Positions 26,905 through 37,100 of a stretch of DNA of 64,000 bases are shown here, in pieces. The position numbers and the translations under genes are program-made. Origin of the DNA: JBFAPK01 sp040676675 (lineage in GTDB: Bacteria; Actinomycetota; Actinomycetes; Mycobacteriales; Micromonosporaceae). Position 1 is the stretch's first letter, and each line of letters starts with the position of its first letter. The stretch covers positions 87,027-151,026 of the forward strand of contig NZ_JBFAPK010000020.1 of NCBI RefSeq assembly GCF_040676675.1, given 5' to 3'. Below the pieces are notes generated by a model that did not search any database, was not told the DNA's origin, and saw only the letters and a list, made by a program, of their open reading frames with translations.

Positions 26905-27294
26905 ATGCCGGAGTACATGTTGTTGCTGTACGCGCCCGCGGCGGACGAGCCCGAGCGGTCGGAGGAGCGGTGGGCGGAGCTGCCGCTGTGGCGCGAGGTG
27001 ACCGAGAGCCTGCGCGAGGCGGGGCTGCTCGTCGCGAACGCACCGCTGCACCCGCCGACGAGCGCGACCACGGTGCGGGTACGCGACGGTGCGACCGAAC
27101 TCACCGACGGGCCGTTCGCGACGACCAAGGAGATCCTCGCCGGGTACTACGTACTGAACTGCGCCGACCTCGACGAGGCGCTGCGGCACGCGGCACGGCT
27201 GCCGACCGCCCGCTACGGCTCGGTCGAGGTGCGCCCGATCATGGATCCGGGTGCGGTCCCGACGACCGGCCAGGCGCCCGCACCGGGCAGATGA
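26905..27294 (+). CDS. YciI/DGPF-domain protein
   Basis: 129 residues. YciI-like fold: EYMLLLYAPAADEPE, then TTVRVRDGATELTDGPFATTKE, the DGPF motif that names the group, and VEVRPIMDPG at the end. ATG 26905 follows GGAGGAGG. The stop overlaps the start of the ECF sigma gene (ATGA). DGPF proteins are the conserved partner of ECF42 sigma factors and are thought to be part of that regulon. Confidence 0.92.
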   Translation: MPEYMLLLYAPAADEPERSEERWAELPLWREVTESLREAGLLVANAPLHPPTSATTVRVRDGATELTDGPFATTKEILAGYYVLNCADLDEALRHAARLPTARYGSVEVRPIMDPGAVPTTGQAPAPGR

Positions 27295-28568
27295 GCGACC
27301 GGGACGGGCCCACGGCCGCGCCGGCCGACGCGGGCGGCGCCCTGGTCCGGGCGTTCCGCGCCGAGCGGGCCGCCGTACTGGCGACGCTGATCCGGTACAC
27401 CGGCGACATCCAGATCGCCGAGGATGCCGTGCAGGACGCGTTCGAGTCCGCGATCACGGCGTGGCAGCGCGACGGGGTCCCGGACAACCCGGGAGCGTGG
27501 ATCACGGTCGCCGCCCGGCGGCGGGCGATCGACCTGCTGCGCCGCGAGCGGGCGGTCGCCGGCCGGGCCGAACGCCTGGCCGAGCTGCTCCGCCTGGACG
27601 AGCGGGGACAGCCCGCGCCGAGCGACCCGGACGAGATCGTCGACGACCGGCTCAGGCTGATCTTCACCTGCTGCCATCCGGCCCTGGAGATGCCGGCCCG
27701 GCTCGCGCTGACCCTGCGTACGCTCGGCGGCCTGACCACCGGCGAGATCGCGCGCGCCTTCCTGGTCGCCGAGCCGACGATGGGAAAGCGGATCGTCCGG
27801 GCCAAGCGCAAGATCGCCGATGCGCACATCCCGTACCGGGTGCCCGCCGGCGACGAACTGCCCGGCCGGGTACGCGGCGTGCTCCGCGTCGTCTATCTCA
27901 TCTTCAATGAGGGCTACTCCGCCAGCGAGGGCGACCGCCTGGTCCGGGCCGAGCTGTGCGACGAGGCGATCCGCCTGGGCCGGCTGCTCTGCGAACTGAT
28001 GCCGGACGACGCCGAGGCGTGGGGGCTGCTGGCGCTGATGGTGCTGCACGACGCCCGCCGGGCCGCCCGGACCGATGGGCGGGGCGGCTACGTGGCGCTG
28101 CCCCAACAGGACACGTCCCGCTGGGACCCGGACCGGATCCGCGAGGGACTGACGGCGCTCAACCGCGCGCTGCGGCTCGGCACCCCCGGGCAGTACCAGC
28201 TCCAGGCGGCGATCACCGCGCTGGAACTGCGGGGGGCGGACCGCGGCGTGACCGACTGGGCGCGGATAGCGGAGCTGTACGCGACGCTCGGCCGGCTCAG
28301 CCCCTCCCCGGTGGTGGAGGTGAACCACGCGGCCGCGGTCGGGTTCGCCCACGGGGCCGAGGCCGGGCTGGAGCTGCTCCGGCCGCTGCTGGAGGCGCCC
28401 GCGCTGGAGCGCTACCAGCCGCTGCACGCCACCCATGCCGAACTGCTCCGGCGGGCCGGCGACGCGGCGGGCGCGGCGCGCGCGTACGAACGGGCCATCA
28501 CGCTCTCCGCCAACACCGTGGAACGCGCCGAACTCGAACGCCGGCTGCGGGCGCTGCCGGCCGCCTGA
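27291..28568 (+). CDS. ECF42-type RNA polymerase sigma factor
   Basis: 425 residues. Sigma region 2 (about 20-90, YTGDIQIAEDAVQDAFESAI) and region 4 (about 130-185, LTLRTLGGLTTGEIARAFLVAEPTMGKRIVRAK) are followed by a long C-terminal extension (190-425) with FNEGYSASEGDRLVRAELC and TPR-like helices ending AGAARAYERAITLSANTVERAEL. This layout plus the preceding DGPF gene defines ECF42, where the extension replaces an anti-sigma factor. ATG 27291 overlaps the DGPF stop. Confidence 0.93.
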   Translation: MSDRDGPTAAPADAGGALVRAFRAERAAVLATLIRYTGDIQIAEDAVQDAFESAITAWQRDGVPDNPGAWITVAARRRAIDLLRRERAVAGRAERLAELLRLDERGQPAPSDPDEIVDDRLRLIFTCCHPALEMPARLALTLRTLGGLTTGEIARAFLVAEPTMGKRIVRAKRKIADAHIPYRVPAGDELPGRVRGVLRVVYLIFNEGYSASEGDRLVRAELCDEAIRLGRLLCELMPDDAEAWGLLALMVLHDARRAARTDGRGGYVALPQQDTSRWDPDRIREGLTALNRALRLGTPGQYQLQAAITALELRGADRGVTDWARIAELYATLGRLSPSPVVEVNHAAAVGFAHGAEAGLELLRPLLEAPALERYQPLHATHAELLRRAGDAAGAARAYERAITLSANTVERAELERRLRALPAA

Positions 28569-28893
28569 TCCGCGTCGCGCCGGCGCCAGTCGCCGGACCG
28601 CCTTCCACCGCCGCGCCACACCCGTGAGCCGCCGGATCGTCTCCCACCGCCGTAAGGTCCGCACAAATTCTGTGCATCAGTGGCCTGGCAGCCGCTCCGA
28701 AAGGCCACTTTCTCCGAATTTGTGCGGATCTTGCCGGGGCGCGCCACATCCGTCGGCCGCTGGGATCGCCTCCCACCCGCCACGCCGCGTCCGTCAGCCG
28801 CCGCCTCGCGGAGTTGTCCAAGTCCGGGTGCGTGCCGCGTCGGTTCACCGGGGTCGCCGAAGGGCGGCCGGTGAACTGCGGAGGAGGCGCGGA
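28569..28893. repeat. Intergenic element: inverted repeat framed by imperfect direct repeats
   Basis: 325 bp without a supported gene. Outer direct repeats: 28613-28650 and 28741-28779, both beginning GCGCCACA and containing TCCCACC (about 80% alike by eye). Between them lies a dyad: TCCGCACAAATTC (28658-28670) with GAATTTGTGCGGA (28716-28728), and inside it AGTGGCCT (28679-28686) with AGGCCACT (28702-28709). It could fold into a long hairpin or be a small non-autonomous element. No ORF seen. Confidence 0.6.
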
Positions 28894-29379
28894 ATGGACC
28901 GACAATCGCGTGGACCGGTGGCGGCGAACCCGACGGGAGACGTCGGGGCACGGCACGACGCCGGGTGGCGCCGGACCGAGGAACGCGCCGTGCGGGCGGT
29001 CTTCGACGCGACGTCCCGTGCCTGGCGCAGCGGCGACGCGGACGCCTTCGTCGCCTGGTACGGCGAGGACGCCACGGTGATCCTGCCCGGGGCCTGCCTG
29101 AAGGGCCGGGACGAGATCCGGGCCGGCATGGCGGGCGCCTTCGCGGGAGCGCTGAAGGGCTCGACGCGCGAGCACGCGGTGCTGACCGTCCGGTTCCTCG
29201 GTACCGACGCGGCCGTGGTGGTCACCAGGAGCGCCACCAGCTTCCCCGGCGAGGTCGAGGTGCCGGGCGAGCGGTGGGAGCTGGCGACCTGGGCGCTCTC
29301 GCGGCGCCCCGGCGGCTGGCTCGTCGAGGCGTTCCACGCCTGCCCGGAGGCGGCCGGCGGACCGGACCGCCGGGACTGA
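28894..29379 (+). CDS. SnoaL-like/NTF2-fold protein (SgcJ/EcaC family)
   Basis: 161 residues. After a 30-residue variable N-terminus, an NTF2-like cone fold is recognisable: FDATSRAWRSGDADAFVAWYGEDATVILPGACLKGRDEIRAGM and a final WELATWALSRRPGGWLVEAFH strand. This matches the SgcJ/EcaC family; no fixed enzymatic role can be assumed. ATG 28894 follows GGAGGAGG. The last codons (GRRD-stop) are part of a 38-bp tandem repeat running beyond the stop. Confidence 0.85.
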   Translation: MDRQSRGPVAANPTGDVGARHDAGWRRTEERAVRAVFDATSRAWRSGDADAFVAWYGEDATVILPGACLKGRDEIRAGMAGAFAGALKGSTREHAVLTVRFLGTDAAVVVTRSATSFPGEVEVPGERWELATWALSRRPGGWLVEAFHACPEAAGGPDRRD

Positions 29380-29437
29380 ACGCCGGACCGGGCGGCCGGG
29401 GGAGACGCCGGGACTGAACGCCGGACCGGGCGGCCCG
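29368..29437. repeat. 38-bp tandem repeat spanning the SnoaL-like gene stop
   Basis: A 30-bp identical core starting CGCCGGGACTGAACGCCGGA occurs at 29368 and 29406. The first copy supplies the TGA of the gene (29377-29379). Smaller GAGAGCC(C)GGAGA-type repeats continue to about 29480. Confidence 0.88.
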
Positions 29438-29544
29438 GAGAGACAGAGAGCCGGGAGAACAGAGAGCCCGGAGACAGCGAGATCGAGCGGCCGACGGACG
29501 GTGCGGACCGTGCGGCCCGACGAGACGAGAAGGAGCGGAACGCG

Positions 29545-30447
29545 ATGGTGGACAAGCGGTCGGAGATGGGCCGGGAGCACTGGCGCAGCATGACGGCGGC
29601 GGCCCGGGCGAACCCGGAGCAGACCCCGGAGGATGTCGTCGCCCGGGTGGAGCGCTACTGGCCCGGCCTGACGGCCGAGCCCGGTGGCGTCGACTATCTC
29701 GAGGTCGAGGTGGCCGGGTGCCCGGCGATGTGGACGGTACCGAAGGGCAGCGCCGAGGACCCCGTGCTCGTCTGGGTGTACGGCGGCGGCTGGGTCAGCG
29801 GCTCGATCTACACCCACCGGAAGCTCCTCGGCCACCTCGCCAAGAGGGTCGGGGCCCGGGCCCTGATCGTCGGCTACCGCCAGGCCCCGTACCCGGTGCC
29901 GCTGGAGGACACCACCGCCGCGTACCGCTGGCTGCTGGGCCAGGGAATCGCGCCGGGGCGGATCGCGATCGGCGGGGACTCGTTCGGCGCCAACCTCGCC
30001 GTCGGGACGGTGCTGCGCGCCCGCGAGCTGGAGCTGCCCGTACCGGCCGGGTTGCTGCTGATGTCGCCGTGGGTGGACATGACGGTCGGCAACGAGACGT
30101 ACGAGTCGAACCGCGAGCGGGAGGCCTTCTTCTACCGGGAGGTCGTCGAGATGCTGGCGTCGGCCTACCTGAACGGCGCCGACCCGAAGGATCCGCTGGC
30201 CAGCCCGGTCTACGCCGACCTGAGCGGCCTGCCGCCGACGTACATCCAGGTGGGCGGCGACGAGACGCTGCTCGGCGAGGCGCTGCAACTGGACGAGAAC
30301 GCCCGCGCGGCCGGCGTGGACAGCCGGGTGGAGGTCTTCCCGGGCCAGTTGCACACCTTCCAGATGGCGGCGGGGAACGTACCCGAGTCCGACGAGGCAA
30401 TCCGGAAGCTCGCCGCCTGGGTCCGGCCGAGGCTGGGCCTGAGCTAG
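29545..30447 (+). CDS. Alpha/beta hydrolase (HSL-type esterase)
   Basis: 300 residues. Catalytic elements: an oxyanion-hole motif VWVYGGGWVSG (Tyr in place of the usual His of HGGG), the nucleophile elbow GGDSFGAN and the late QVGGDETLL (acid) and GQLHTFQM (His). This matches the hormone-sensitive-lipase group. The long N-terminal helix (1-45) is a typical cap. ATG 29545 follows AAGGAG. It ends at a strong hairpin. Substrate likely a short acyl ester; unproven. Confidence 0.9.
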   Translation: MVDKRSEMGREHWRSMTAAARANPEQTPEDVVARVERYWPGLTAEPGGVDYLEVEVAGCPAMWTVPKGSAEDPVLVWVYGGGWVSGSIYTHRKLLGHLAKRVGARALIVGYRQAPYPVPLEDTTAAYRWLLGQGIAPGRIAIGGDSFGANLAVGTVLRARELELPVPAGLLLMSPWVDMTVGNETYESNREREAFFYREVVEMLASAYLNGADPKDPLASPVYADLSGLPPTYIQVGGDETLLGEALQLDENARAAGVDSRVEVFPGQLHTFQMAAGNVPESDEAIRKLAAWVRPRLGLS

Positions 30448-30460
30448 AGCCCGGACCCGG

Positions 30461-30502
30461 CCGTGACCCGCGCCGTCCCCCTCCGGTGGCGCGGGGTCAC
30501 GG
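30461..30502 (+). terminator. Hairpin terminator after the esterase gene
   Basis: CCGTGACCCGCGCC (30461-30474) pairs with GGCGCGGGGTCACGG (30488-30502), one bulged base and a 13-nt loop, 14 nt after the TAG at 30447. Confidence 0.65.
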
Positions 30503-30598
30503 TCGACGTCCGCGGGTTCCTCACCACGGGTGACGGCACGACCGGGCCACCGTCACGACGGGAGTCTCCGCCGCGACGTGTCTCATGGCCGTGGTGAG

Positions 30599-33500
30599 AT
30601 GAGCGGTATGCAGGCGTACCGGCTGGTTCGCCGGCCGGCAGACGCCGCGCCGGCGCGCGTCGACGACCCCCTGCAACGCGACGCCGTCGCGCACACCGCC
30701 GGGCCCCTGCTGGTCCTCGGTGGACCGGGCAGCGGCAAGACCGGCACGCTCGTCGAGGCGGTGGCGGCCCGGGTTGCCGAGGGGGTGGATCCCGAGCGGA
30801 TCCTCGTGCTCACCTTCGGGCGGCGAATGGCCACGCAGCTGCGGCACCGGATCGAGGCGCGGATCGCCGGTACCCGCCACCGGGTCGTGCACGAGCCGAT
30901 GGTGCGTACCTTTCCGGCGTACGCCTTCGGGCTGCTGCGCCGCGCGGCGGTCGAGCGGGGCGAGCCGTCGCCCCGGCTGCTCACCGGCCCGGAACAGGAC
31001 CTGATCATCCGCGAACTGCTGGAGGTGGTCGGCGAGGAGGAGGCCGACGACCCGGTGGGCTGGCCGGAGCCGCTGCGCCCGGCGCTGCGTACCCGGGCCT
31101 TCGCCGAGCAACTGCGCGACCTGCTGATGCGCGCGGCCGAGCGCGGCATCGGGCCGGTCGAGCTGGCCCGGCTGGGCGAGCAACTGGGTCGGGACGACTG
31201 GCCGGCCGCCGCCCGCTTCCTGCGGCAGTACGTGGCGGTGCTCGCGCTGCGGGACGTCACCAGTCGCGGCTCGGTCGCGTACGACCCGGCCGAGCTGGTC
31301 CGGGCCGCCGCCGGACTGCTGCGCGACGACCCGGAGCTGCTCGACGCGGAGCGCCGCCGGCTGGCGTACGTCTACGTCGACGAGTTCGCCGACACCGATC
31401 CGGCTCAGGTCGAGCTGCTCGCCCTGGTGGCGGGGGGTGGCAAGGCGCTGGTCGCCTTCGCCGACCCGGACTCCTCGACGTACGCCTTCCGGGGCGCCGA
31501 CCCGGCCGCCGTCGCCGCCTTCCCCGACCGGTTCCGTACCGCCGCCGGCGCGCCGGCCCGCACCATCGTGCTCGGCACCTCGTACCGGGCCGGAGCGGCG
31601 CTGCTCGACGCGACCCGGCGGGTGGCCCGGCGGCTGCGCGGGCCGGTGGCCCACCGGCGGCTCGTCCCGCCGCCCGGGGCCGAACCGGGCGCGGTGGAGG
31701 TGCGGACCTTCCGCTCCCGCACGAGCGAGGCCGCCTACCTGGCGCACGCGCTGCGCTCCGCGCACCTGCTCGACGGCGTGCCCTGGTCCCGCATGGCGGT
31801 GCTGGTCCGGTCGACCGCGCTGCAACTCCCGCCCCTGCAGCGGGCGCTGCACGCGGCCGGCATCCCGACCGTGGTGCACGCCGAGGACCTGCCGCTGCAC
31901 CTGCAACCGGCGGTGGCGCCGCTGTTGCTGCTCCTGCGCTGCGCGCTGGAGCCGGACCGGCTCGACGAGGAGGCGGCCGTCGCCCTGCTGCACTCGCCGC
32001 TGGGCGGCGCGGATCCGCTGGCCGAGCGGCGGCTGCGCCAGGGGCTGCGCGCCCGCGCGCTGGCCGCCGGCGACCGGCGCCCCTCGGGCGAGCTGCTCGT
32101 CGAGGCGCTGCGCGATCCGGCGGAGCTGGCCGCGATCGAACGGCGCTGGGCCGAACCGGCCCAGGCGGTGGGGCGGCTGCTCGCCACCGCCCGGGAGGCC
32201 GCCGCCGAGGCGGGCGCCACGGCCGAGACCGTGCTCTGGGCGGTGTGGCGGGCCAGCGGGCTCGCCGAGCGCTGGTCCGCCGCGGTCACCCGGCCCGACC
32301 GGGGCACGGGCGAGTCCGACGAGGGGGCGCGGTGGCGGGCCGCCGCGGCCGACCGGGACCTCGACGCCGTGGTGGTGCTCTTCGACGCGGCGGCGCGGTT
32401 CACCGACCGGCTGCCCGGTGCGCGTACCGAGGTCTTCCTCGACCACGTCCTGGGGCAGGACCTGCCGGCCGACACGCTCGCGCCGAGCGCCGACCGGGGT
32501 GAGGCGGTCCGCCTGCTCACCGCCCACGCCGCGAAGGGGCTGGAGTGGGACCTGGTCGCGGTCGCCGGCGTACAGGAGGGCGTCTGGCCGGACCTGCGGC
32601 TGCGCGGCAGCCTGCTCGGCTCGGAGCGCCTGGTCGACGTGCTGGCCGGCCGCGCCGACGGCGCCGGCGCGACGGCCAACCTGGTCGGGCAGACCTCGGC
32701 GCTGCTGGACGAGGAGCGGCGGCTCTTCTACGTCGCGGCGACCCGGGCCCGGCGAAAGCTGCTGGTCAGCGCGGTGGCGTCGGCCGCGGTCGGCGGCCTC
32801 GACCACGAGGAGCAACCGAGCCGCTTCCTCTACGAGCTGGTGCCCGGCGGCCCGACGGAGCCCGACGGGCCGGACGAGCCGGGCGCCGACCCGGGACCCT
32901 CCGGCCCCGGTACCCGCGGCGGTCCGACCGGCCCGGACGGCCCGGCGGCGTCGAACGGCTCCGCCTCGGCCGGTTCCCCGGCCGCCGGCCCGGCGACGTC
33001 GGACGGCCCGGCGACGTCGGACGGCCCGGCGGTGTCGGACGGCGCGGCGGTGTCGGACGGCGCGGCAGGTGGCGACGGCCGGGCCCGGGGCGGGGCGGAC
33101 CCCGTCCCGGAACCACCGGCCGCCGAGCTGCCGGTGGGGCGCCCGCCGCGCGCGCTCACCCTGGCCGCGCTCGTCGCCGAGCTGCGCACCGCCGTCACCG
33201 ATCCCGGCACGCCGCCCGACCGGCGGCACGCGGCCGCGGCCGAGCTGGCCCGCCTCGCCGCGGCCGGCGTGCCGGGGGCGCACCCGGACGACTGGTGGGG
33301 GTTGCGACCCCTCTCCGACGACCGGCCGCTGGTCGACGAGGGCGAGCCGGTGCGGGTCACCCCCTCGGGCATGGAGAGCGCGCTGCGGTGCAGCCTGCGC
33401 TGGCTGCTGGAGAAGCACGGCGGCAGCGCCCCGGCCAGCGCCGCCCAGGGCATCGGCAACCTGGTGCACGCCGCGGCGATGCTGGCCGAGGACGCCAGCG

Positions 33501-34171
33501 CCGACCGGAGAGAGCTGCTGGAGTACGTCGCCGCCCGCTTCGACGCCATCGACCTGGCCGCCCGCTGGCTGGCCGGGCCGGAGCTGTCCCGGGCCGAGGC
33601 CATGGTCGACAAGCTGCTGCGCTGGCTGGCCGGCAACCCGCGCCGGCTGCTGGCCATCGAGCACGAGTTCGCGGTACGGCTCGACGACCCGCGTCGGCCG
33701 GTGGAGCTGACCGGCCGAGTCGACCGGCTGGAGGTCGACGCCGAGGGTCGGCTCGTGGTGGTCGACCTGAAGACCGGCAAGACCACCGCCGTCACCGGCT
33801 CCGAACTCGCCGAACATCCGCAGCTCGGCGCGTACCAGGCGGCGGTCGAGGCGGGCGCGTTCGCCGAGTACGGCGACGAGTCGGGCGGCGCCGCGCTGGT
33901 GCAGCTCGGCACCTCGGCCAAGGAGGCCCGGGAGCAGGCACAGGAGCCGCCCAGTGCGAGCGAGGAGGCGAACTGGGCCCAGGACATGGTGCGCCGTACC
34001 GCCGACACCATGGCGGCGGCTACCTTCTCCGCCGTGGCGAACTCCAAGTGCCGGGTCTGTCCGGTGCGGACCAGCTGCCCGGTCTCCGGGCAGGGACGGC
34101 AGGTGGTGGAACCGCCGTCCCGGCGGCCCGGCCTGGAGCCGCCGACCCAGCGTCAGGGCGGCCGGAATTGA
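30599..34171 (+). CDS. adnA: AdnA subunit of AdnAB helicase-nuclease
   Basis: 1190-residue UvrD-like helicase fused to a RecB-type nuclease. Walker A LGGPGSGKT near 41, an unusual motif II YVDEFADTDPAQ near 261 (DEYQD is the norm), AAKGLEW and VAATRARRK. After a low-complexity linker with an 18-bp/6-aa repeat comes the nuclease: GRVDRLE, VVDLKTGK near 1055 and four cysteines (Cys about 931; then CRVCPVRTSC) for an Fe-S cluster, diagnostic of AdnA. AdnAB resects double-strand breaks in actinobacteria in place of RecBCD. It overlaps adnB by four bases. The start is ATG 30599; ATG 30608 is possible. Confidence 0.95.
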   Translation: MSGMQAYRLVRRPADAAPARVDDPLQRDAVAHTAGPLLVLGGPGSGKTGTLVEAVAARVAEGVDPERILVLTFGRRMATQLRHRIEARIAGTRHRVVHEPMVRTFPAYAFGLLRRAAVERGEPSPRLLTGPEQDLIIRELLEVVGEEEADDPVGWPEPLRPALRTRAFAEQLRDLLMRAAERGIGPVELARLGEQLGRDDWPAAARFLRQYVAVLALRDVTSRGSVAYDPAELVRAAAGLLRDDPELLDAERRRLAYVYVDEFADTDPAQVELLALVAGGGKALVAFADPDSSTYAFRGADPAAVAAFPDRFRTAAGAPARTIVLGTSYRAGAALLDATRRVARRLRGPVAHRRLVPPPGAEPGAVEVRTFRSRTSEAAYLAHALRSAHLLDGVPWSRMAVLVRSTALQLPPLQRALHAAGIPTVVHAEDLPLHLQPAVAPLLLLLRCALEPDRLDEEAAVALLHSPLGGADPLAERRLRQGLRARALAAGDRRPSGELLVEALRDPAELAAIERRWAEPAQAVGRLLATAREAAAEAGATAETVLWAVWRASGLAERWSAAVTRPDRGTGESDEGARWRAAAADRDLDAVVVLFDAAARFTDRLPGARTEVFLDHVLGQDLPADTLAPSADRGEAVRLLTAHAAKGLEWDLVAVAGVQEGVWPDLRLRGSLLGSERLVDVLAGRADGAGATANLVGQTSALLDEERRLFYVAATRARRKLLVSAVASAAVGGLDHEEQPSRFLYELVPGGPTEPDGPDEPGADPGPSGPGTRGGPTGPDGPAASNGSASAGSPAAGPATSDGPATSDGPAVSDGAAVSDGAAGGDGRARGGADPVPEPPAAELPVGRPPRALTLAALVAELRTAVTDPGTPPDRRHAAAAELARLAAAGVPGAHPDDWWGLRPLSDDRPLVDEGEPVRVTPSGMESALRCSLRWLLEKHGGSAPASAAQGIGNLVHAAAMLAEDASADRRELLEYVAARFDAIDLAARWLAGPELSRAEAMVDKLLRWLAGNPRRLLAIEHEFAVRLDDPRRPVELTGRVDRLEVDAEGRLVVVDLKTGKTTAVTGSELAEHPQLGAYQAAVEAGAFAEYGDESGGAALVQLGTSAKEAREQAQEPPSASEEANWAQDMVRRTADTMAAATFSAVANSKCRVCPVRTSCPVSGQGRQVVEPPSRRPGLEPPTQRQGGRN
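32987..33076 (+). repeat. In-frame 18-bp minisatellite in the adnA linker
   Basis: Five tandem 18-bp units like GGCCCGGCGACGTCGGAC encode a GPATSD/GPAVSD/GAAVSD repeat between the helicase and nuclease domains of AdnA. Confidence 0.92.
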
Positions 34172-37100
34172 GCCAGCCCGCCCTCTTCGCCGCGCCGCCG
34201 CCGCAGCGAGCCGCCGACGCCGGTCCGCGCTACACCCCGGTGGAGCTGGCCCGCCTGCTGCGGCTGCCCGCCCCGACCCGGGAACAGGCCGCGATCATCG
34301 CGGCGCCGGTCGAGCCGCTGCTGGTGGTGGCCGGTGCCGGCTCGGGCAAGACCGAGACGATGGCCGCCCGGGTGGTCTGGCTGGTCGCCAACGACTACGT
34401 CCGGCCGGAGCAGATCCTGGGGCTCACCTTCACCCGCAAGGCCGCCGGCGAGCTGGCGCACCGCATCCGTACCCGGCTGGACCAGCTGGTCCGACGGCTC
34501 GGGCGGCAGCGGCGCGGGATCGAGGCCGACCTGCTGGCCGGTGAGCCGACCGTGGCCACGTACCACTCGTACGCCGCGCGGATCGTCACCGAGCACGGGC
34601 TGCGCTCCGGGTACGAGCCGGTCGTACGGCTGCTGACCGAGGCGTCCCGGTGGCAGCTGATGGAGCTGCTCGTCCGCAACTACGACGGGGACATGTCGGA
34701 GGTGGGGCGGACCCCGGGCGGCGTCGCCGACGCGGTGCTCGCCCTCGCCGGTGAGCTGGCCGAGCACCTGGTCACCCCGGACGAGCTGGCGGCCTGGACC
34801 GGGCGCTTCTTCGGCGAGGTGCAGTCCCGGCCCGGCAAGATCTACGCGGACGTACGGAAGGCGCTCGCGGTGCAGCAGGCCCGGCTGCGGCTGCTGCCGC
34901 TGGTCCGCGCGTACGACCGGCGCAAGCAGGACTTCGAGGCGATGGACTTCGGCGACCAGCTCTCCCGGGCGGCCCGGGTGGCGCGGGACCACCCCGAGGT
35001 CGGCGCGATCGAGCGCGAGCGCTACCGGGTGGTGCTGCTCGACGAGTACCAGGACACCAGCCACGCGCAGGTGGTGCTGCTCCGCTCGCTCTACGGCGGC
35101 GGCCATCCGGTCACCGCGGTCGGCGATCCCTGCCAGTCCATCTACGGCTGGCGCGGCGCCAGCGCCGGCACGCTCGACCGCTTTCCCGGCGAGTTCACCC
35201 ACGCCGACGGCCGGCCGGCCCGCGCGTTGACGCTGACCACGAGCTGGCGGAACCGGCCGGAGGTGCTCGGGGTCGCCAACGGGCTCGCCGCGCCGCTGCG
35301 GGCGGCCGGGGCGCGGGTCGCCGAGCTGGCCCCCGCCTTCTCGGTGGACGACCCGATCCCGGCGCGCACCGCCCGGGGCGCGGCCGGCGGTACGGTCCAC
35401 TGCGCGCTGTTGCCGACCTTCGCCGAGGAGGCGGAGTGGATCGCCGACGGCCTGCTCGCCGCGTGGCGGGGCGCCGCCCGGATGCCGGCCGCGCTGCCCG
35501 AGCACATCCCGCTGGAGCGGCGCCCGACCAGCGCGGTACTGGTCCGGGTCCGCAGCCAGATCCCGGCGATCGAGGCGGCGCTGCGCGACCGGGGCCTGCC
35601 GGTCGAGGTGGTCGGGCTGGGCGGCCTGCTGGACACCCCGGAGGTACGCGACGTCGTCTGTACCCTGCGGGTGCTGACCGACCCGACCGACGGGGCGGCG
35701 CTGCTGCGGCTGCTCACCGGCGCCCGCTGGCGGATCGGCCCGCGCGACCTGGTGGCGCTGCACCGGCGGGCCAAGGAGATCGCCGCCGAGCGGCACGGCC
35801 CTCGTTCCGTCTGGACCGACGGCGACGAGCCGGAGATCGTCACCGACGCCCTCGACGAGGCGACGCTGGTGGAGGCGCTGGCCGACCTGGGACCGGAGCA
35901 GGCGTACTCGGCGGAGGGGTACGCCCGGCTGCGCGCGTACGGCCGGGAGCTGGCGCTGCTGCGCCACCGGCTGGACCAGCCGCTGCCGGACCTGGTCGCG
36001 GACGTCGAGCGCACCATCGGGCTGGACGTGGAGGTCGCGGTACGGGCCGGGCGGGGCGGGGACGCCGGGCTCGCCCGTGGGCACCTCGACGCGCTCGGCG
36101 ACGTGGCGGCCCGGTTCGCCAGCGACGCCGCCGGAAGCGCGCCGCTGAGCGCGTTCCTGGCCTACCTGGCCGCCGCCGAGGACGAGGAGCGCGGGCTGGC
36201 CCCGGGCGAGGTCGAGGTGGTCGAGGGCGCGGTGCAGATCCTCACCGCGCACGCGGCCAAGGGGCTGGAGTGGGACGTGGTGGCGGTCGCCGGGCTGACC
36301 CGGGGGGTCTGGCCGGGACCGGTCCGCAACTCCGACCACTACCTGCTCGGCCTGGGCGTGCTGCCGTTCCCGCTGCGGGGCGACGCCGACGGCCTGCCGG
36401 AGCTGGAGCTGGCGGAGGCCGCGGACCAGCGGGACGTGCTGCGGGCGATGACCACGTTCACCGAGCGGTGGCGCGCGCACGACGAGCGCGAGGAGCGCCG
36501 GCTGGCGTACGTCGCGGTCACCCGCCCGCGCCGGCTGCTGCTCTGCTCGGGCTACTGGTGGGGCGACGGGGTGAAGCGGCCGCGGGGGCCGTCGGTCTTC
36601 CTGCGCGAGATCCACGACCACTGCCTCTCGGGCGGGGACGGGTACGTGGTCGACGTCTGGGCGCCGGAGCCGCCCGGCGACGCGACGAACCCGACCACCC
36701 AGGTGGTACAGCGGGCGGAGTGGCCGTCCGACCCGCTCGGGGCGCGCCGGCCGGCGGTGGCCGAGGGGGCGGCGCTGGTGTGCCGGCTGCTCGCCGAGCG
36801 CACCGACGCCCCGTCCGAGCCGGAGCGCGAGCCACGAGCCGCCGAGTCCGGGCCGCCCGCCGACCCGGTGCCGCCCGTCGACCCGGAGGTGCTGCGCTGG
36901 CGGCGGGAGGTGGACCTGCTGCTCGCCGAGCGGGAGCGGTTGGCGCGCCGGGACGGACCCGTCGAGGTCGCGCTGCCCGGGCACCTCTCCGTGTCGCAGC
37001 TCGTCGTGCTCCGCCGCGACCCGCAGGCGCTGGCGCGTACGCTGCGCCGCCCGATGCCCGCCCGGCCCGACCCGTACGCCCGGCGCGGCACGGCCTTCCA

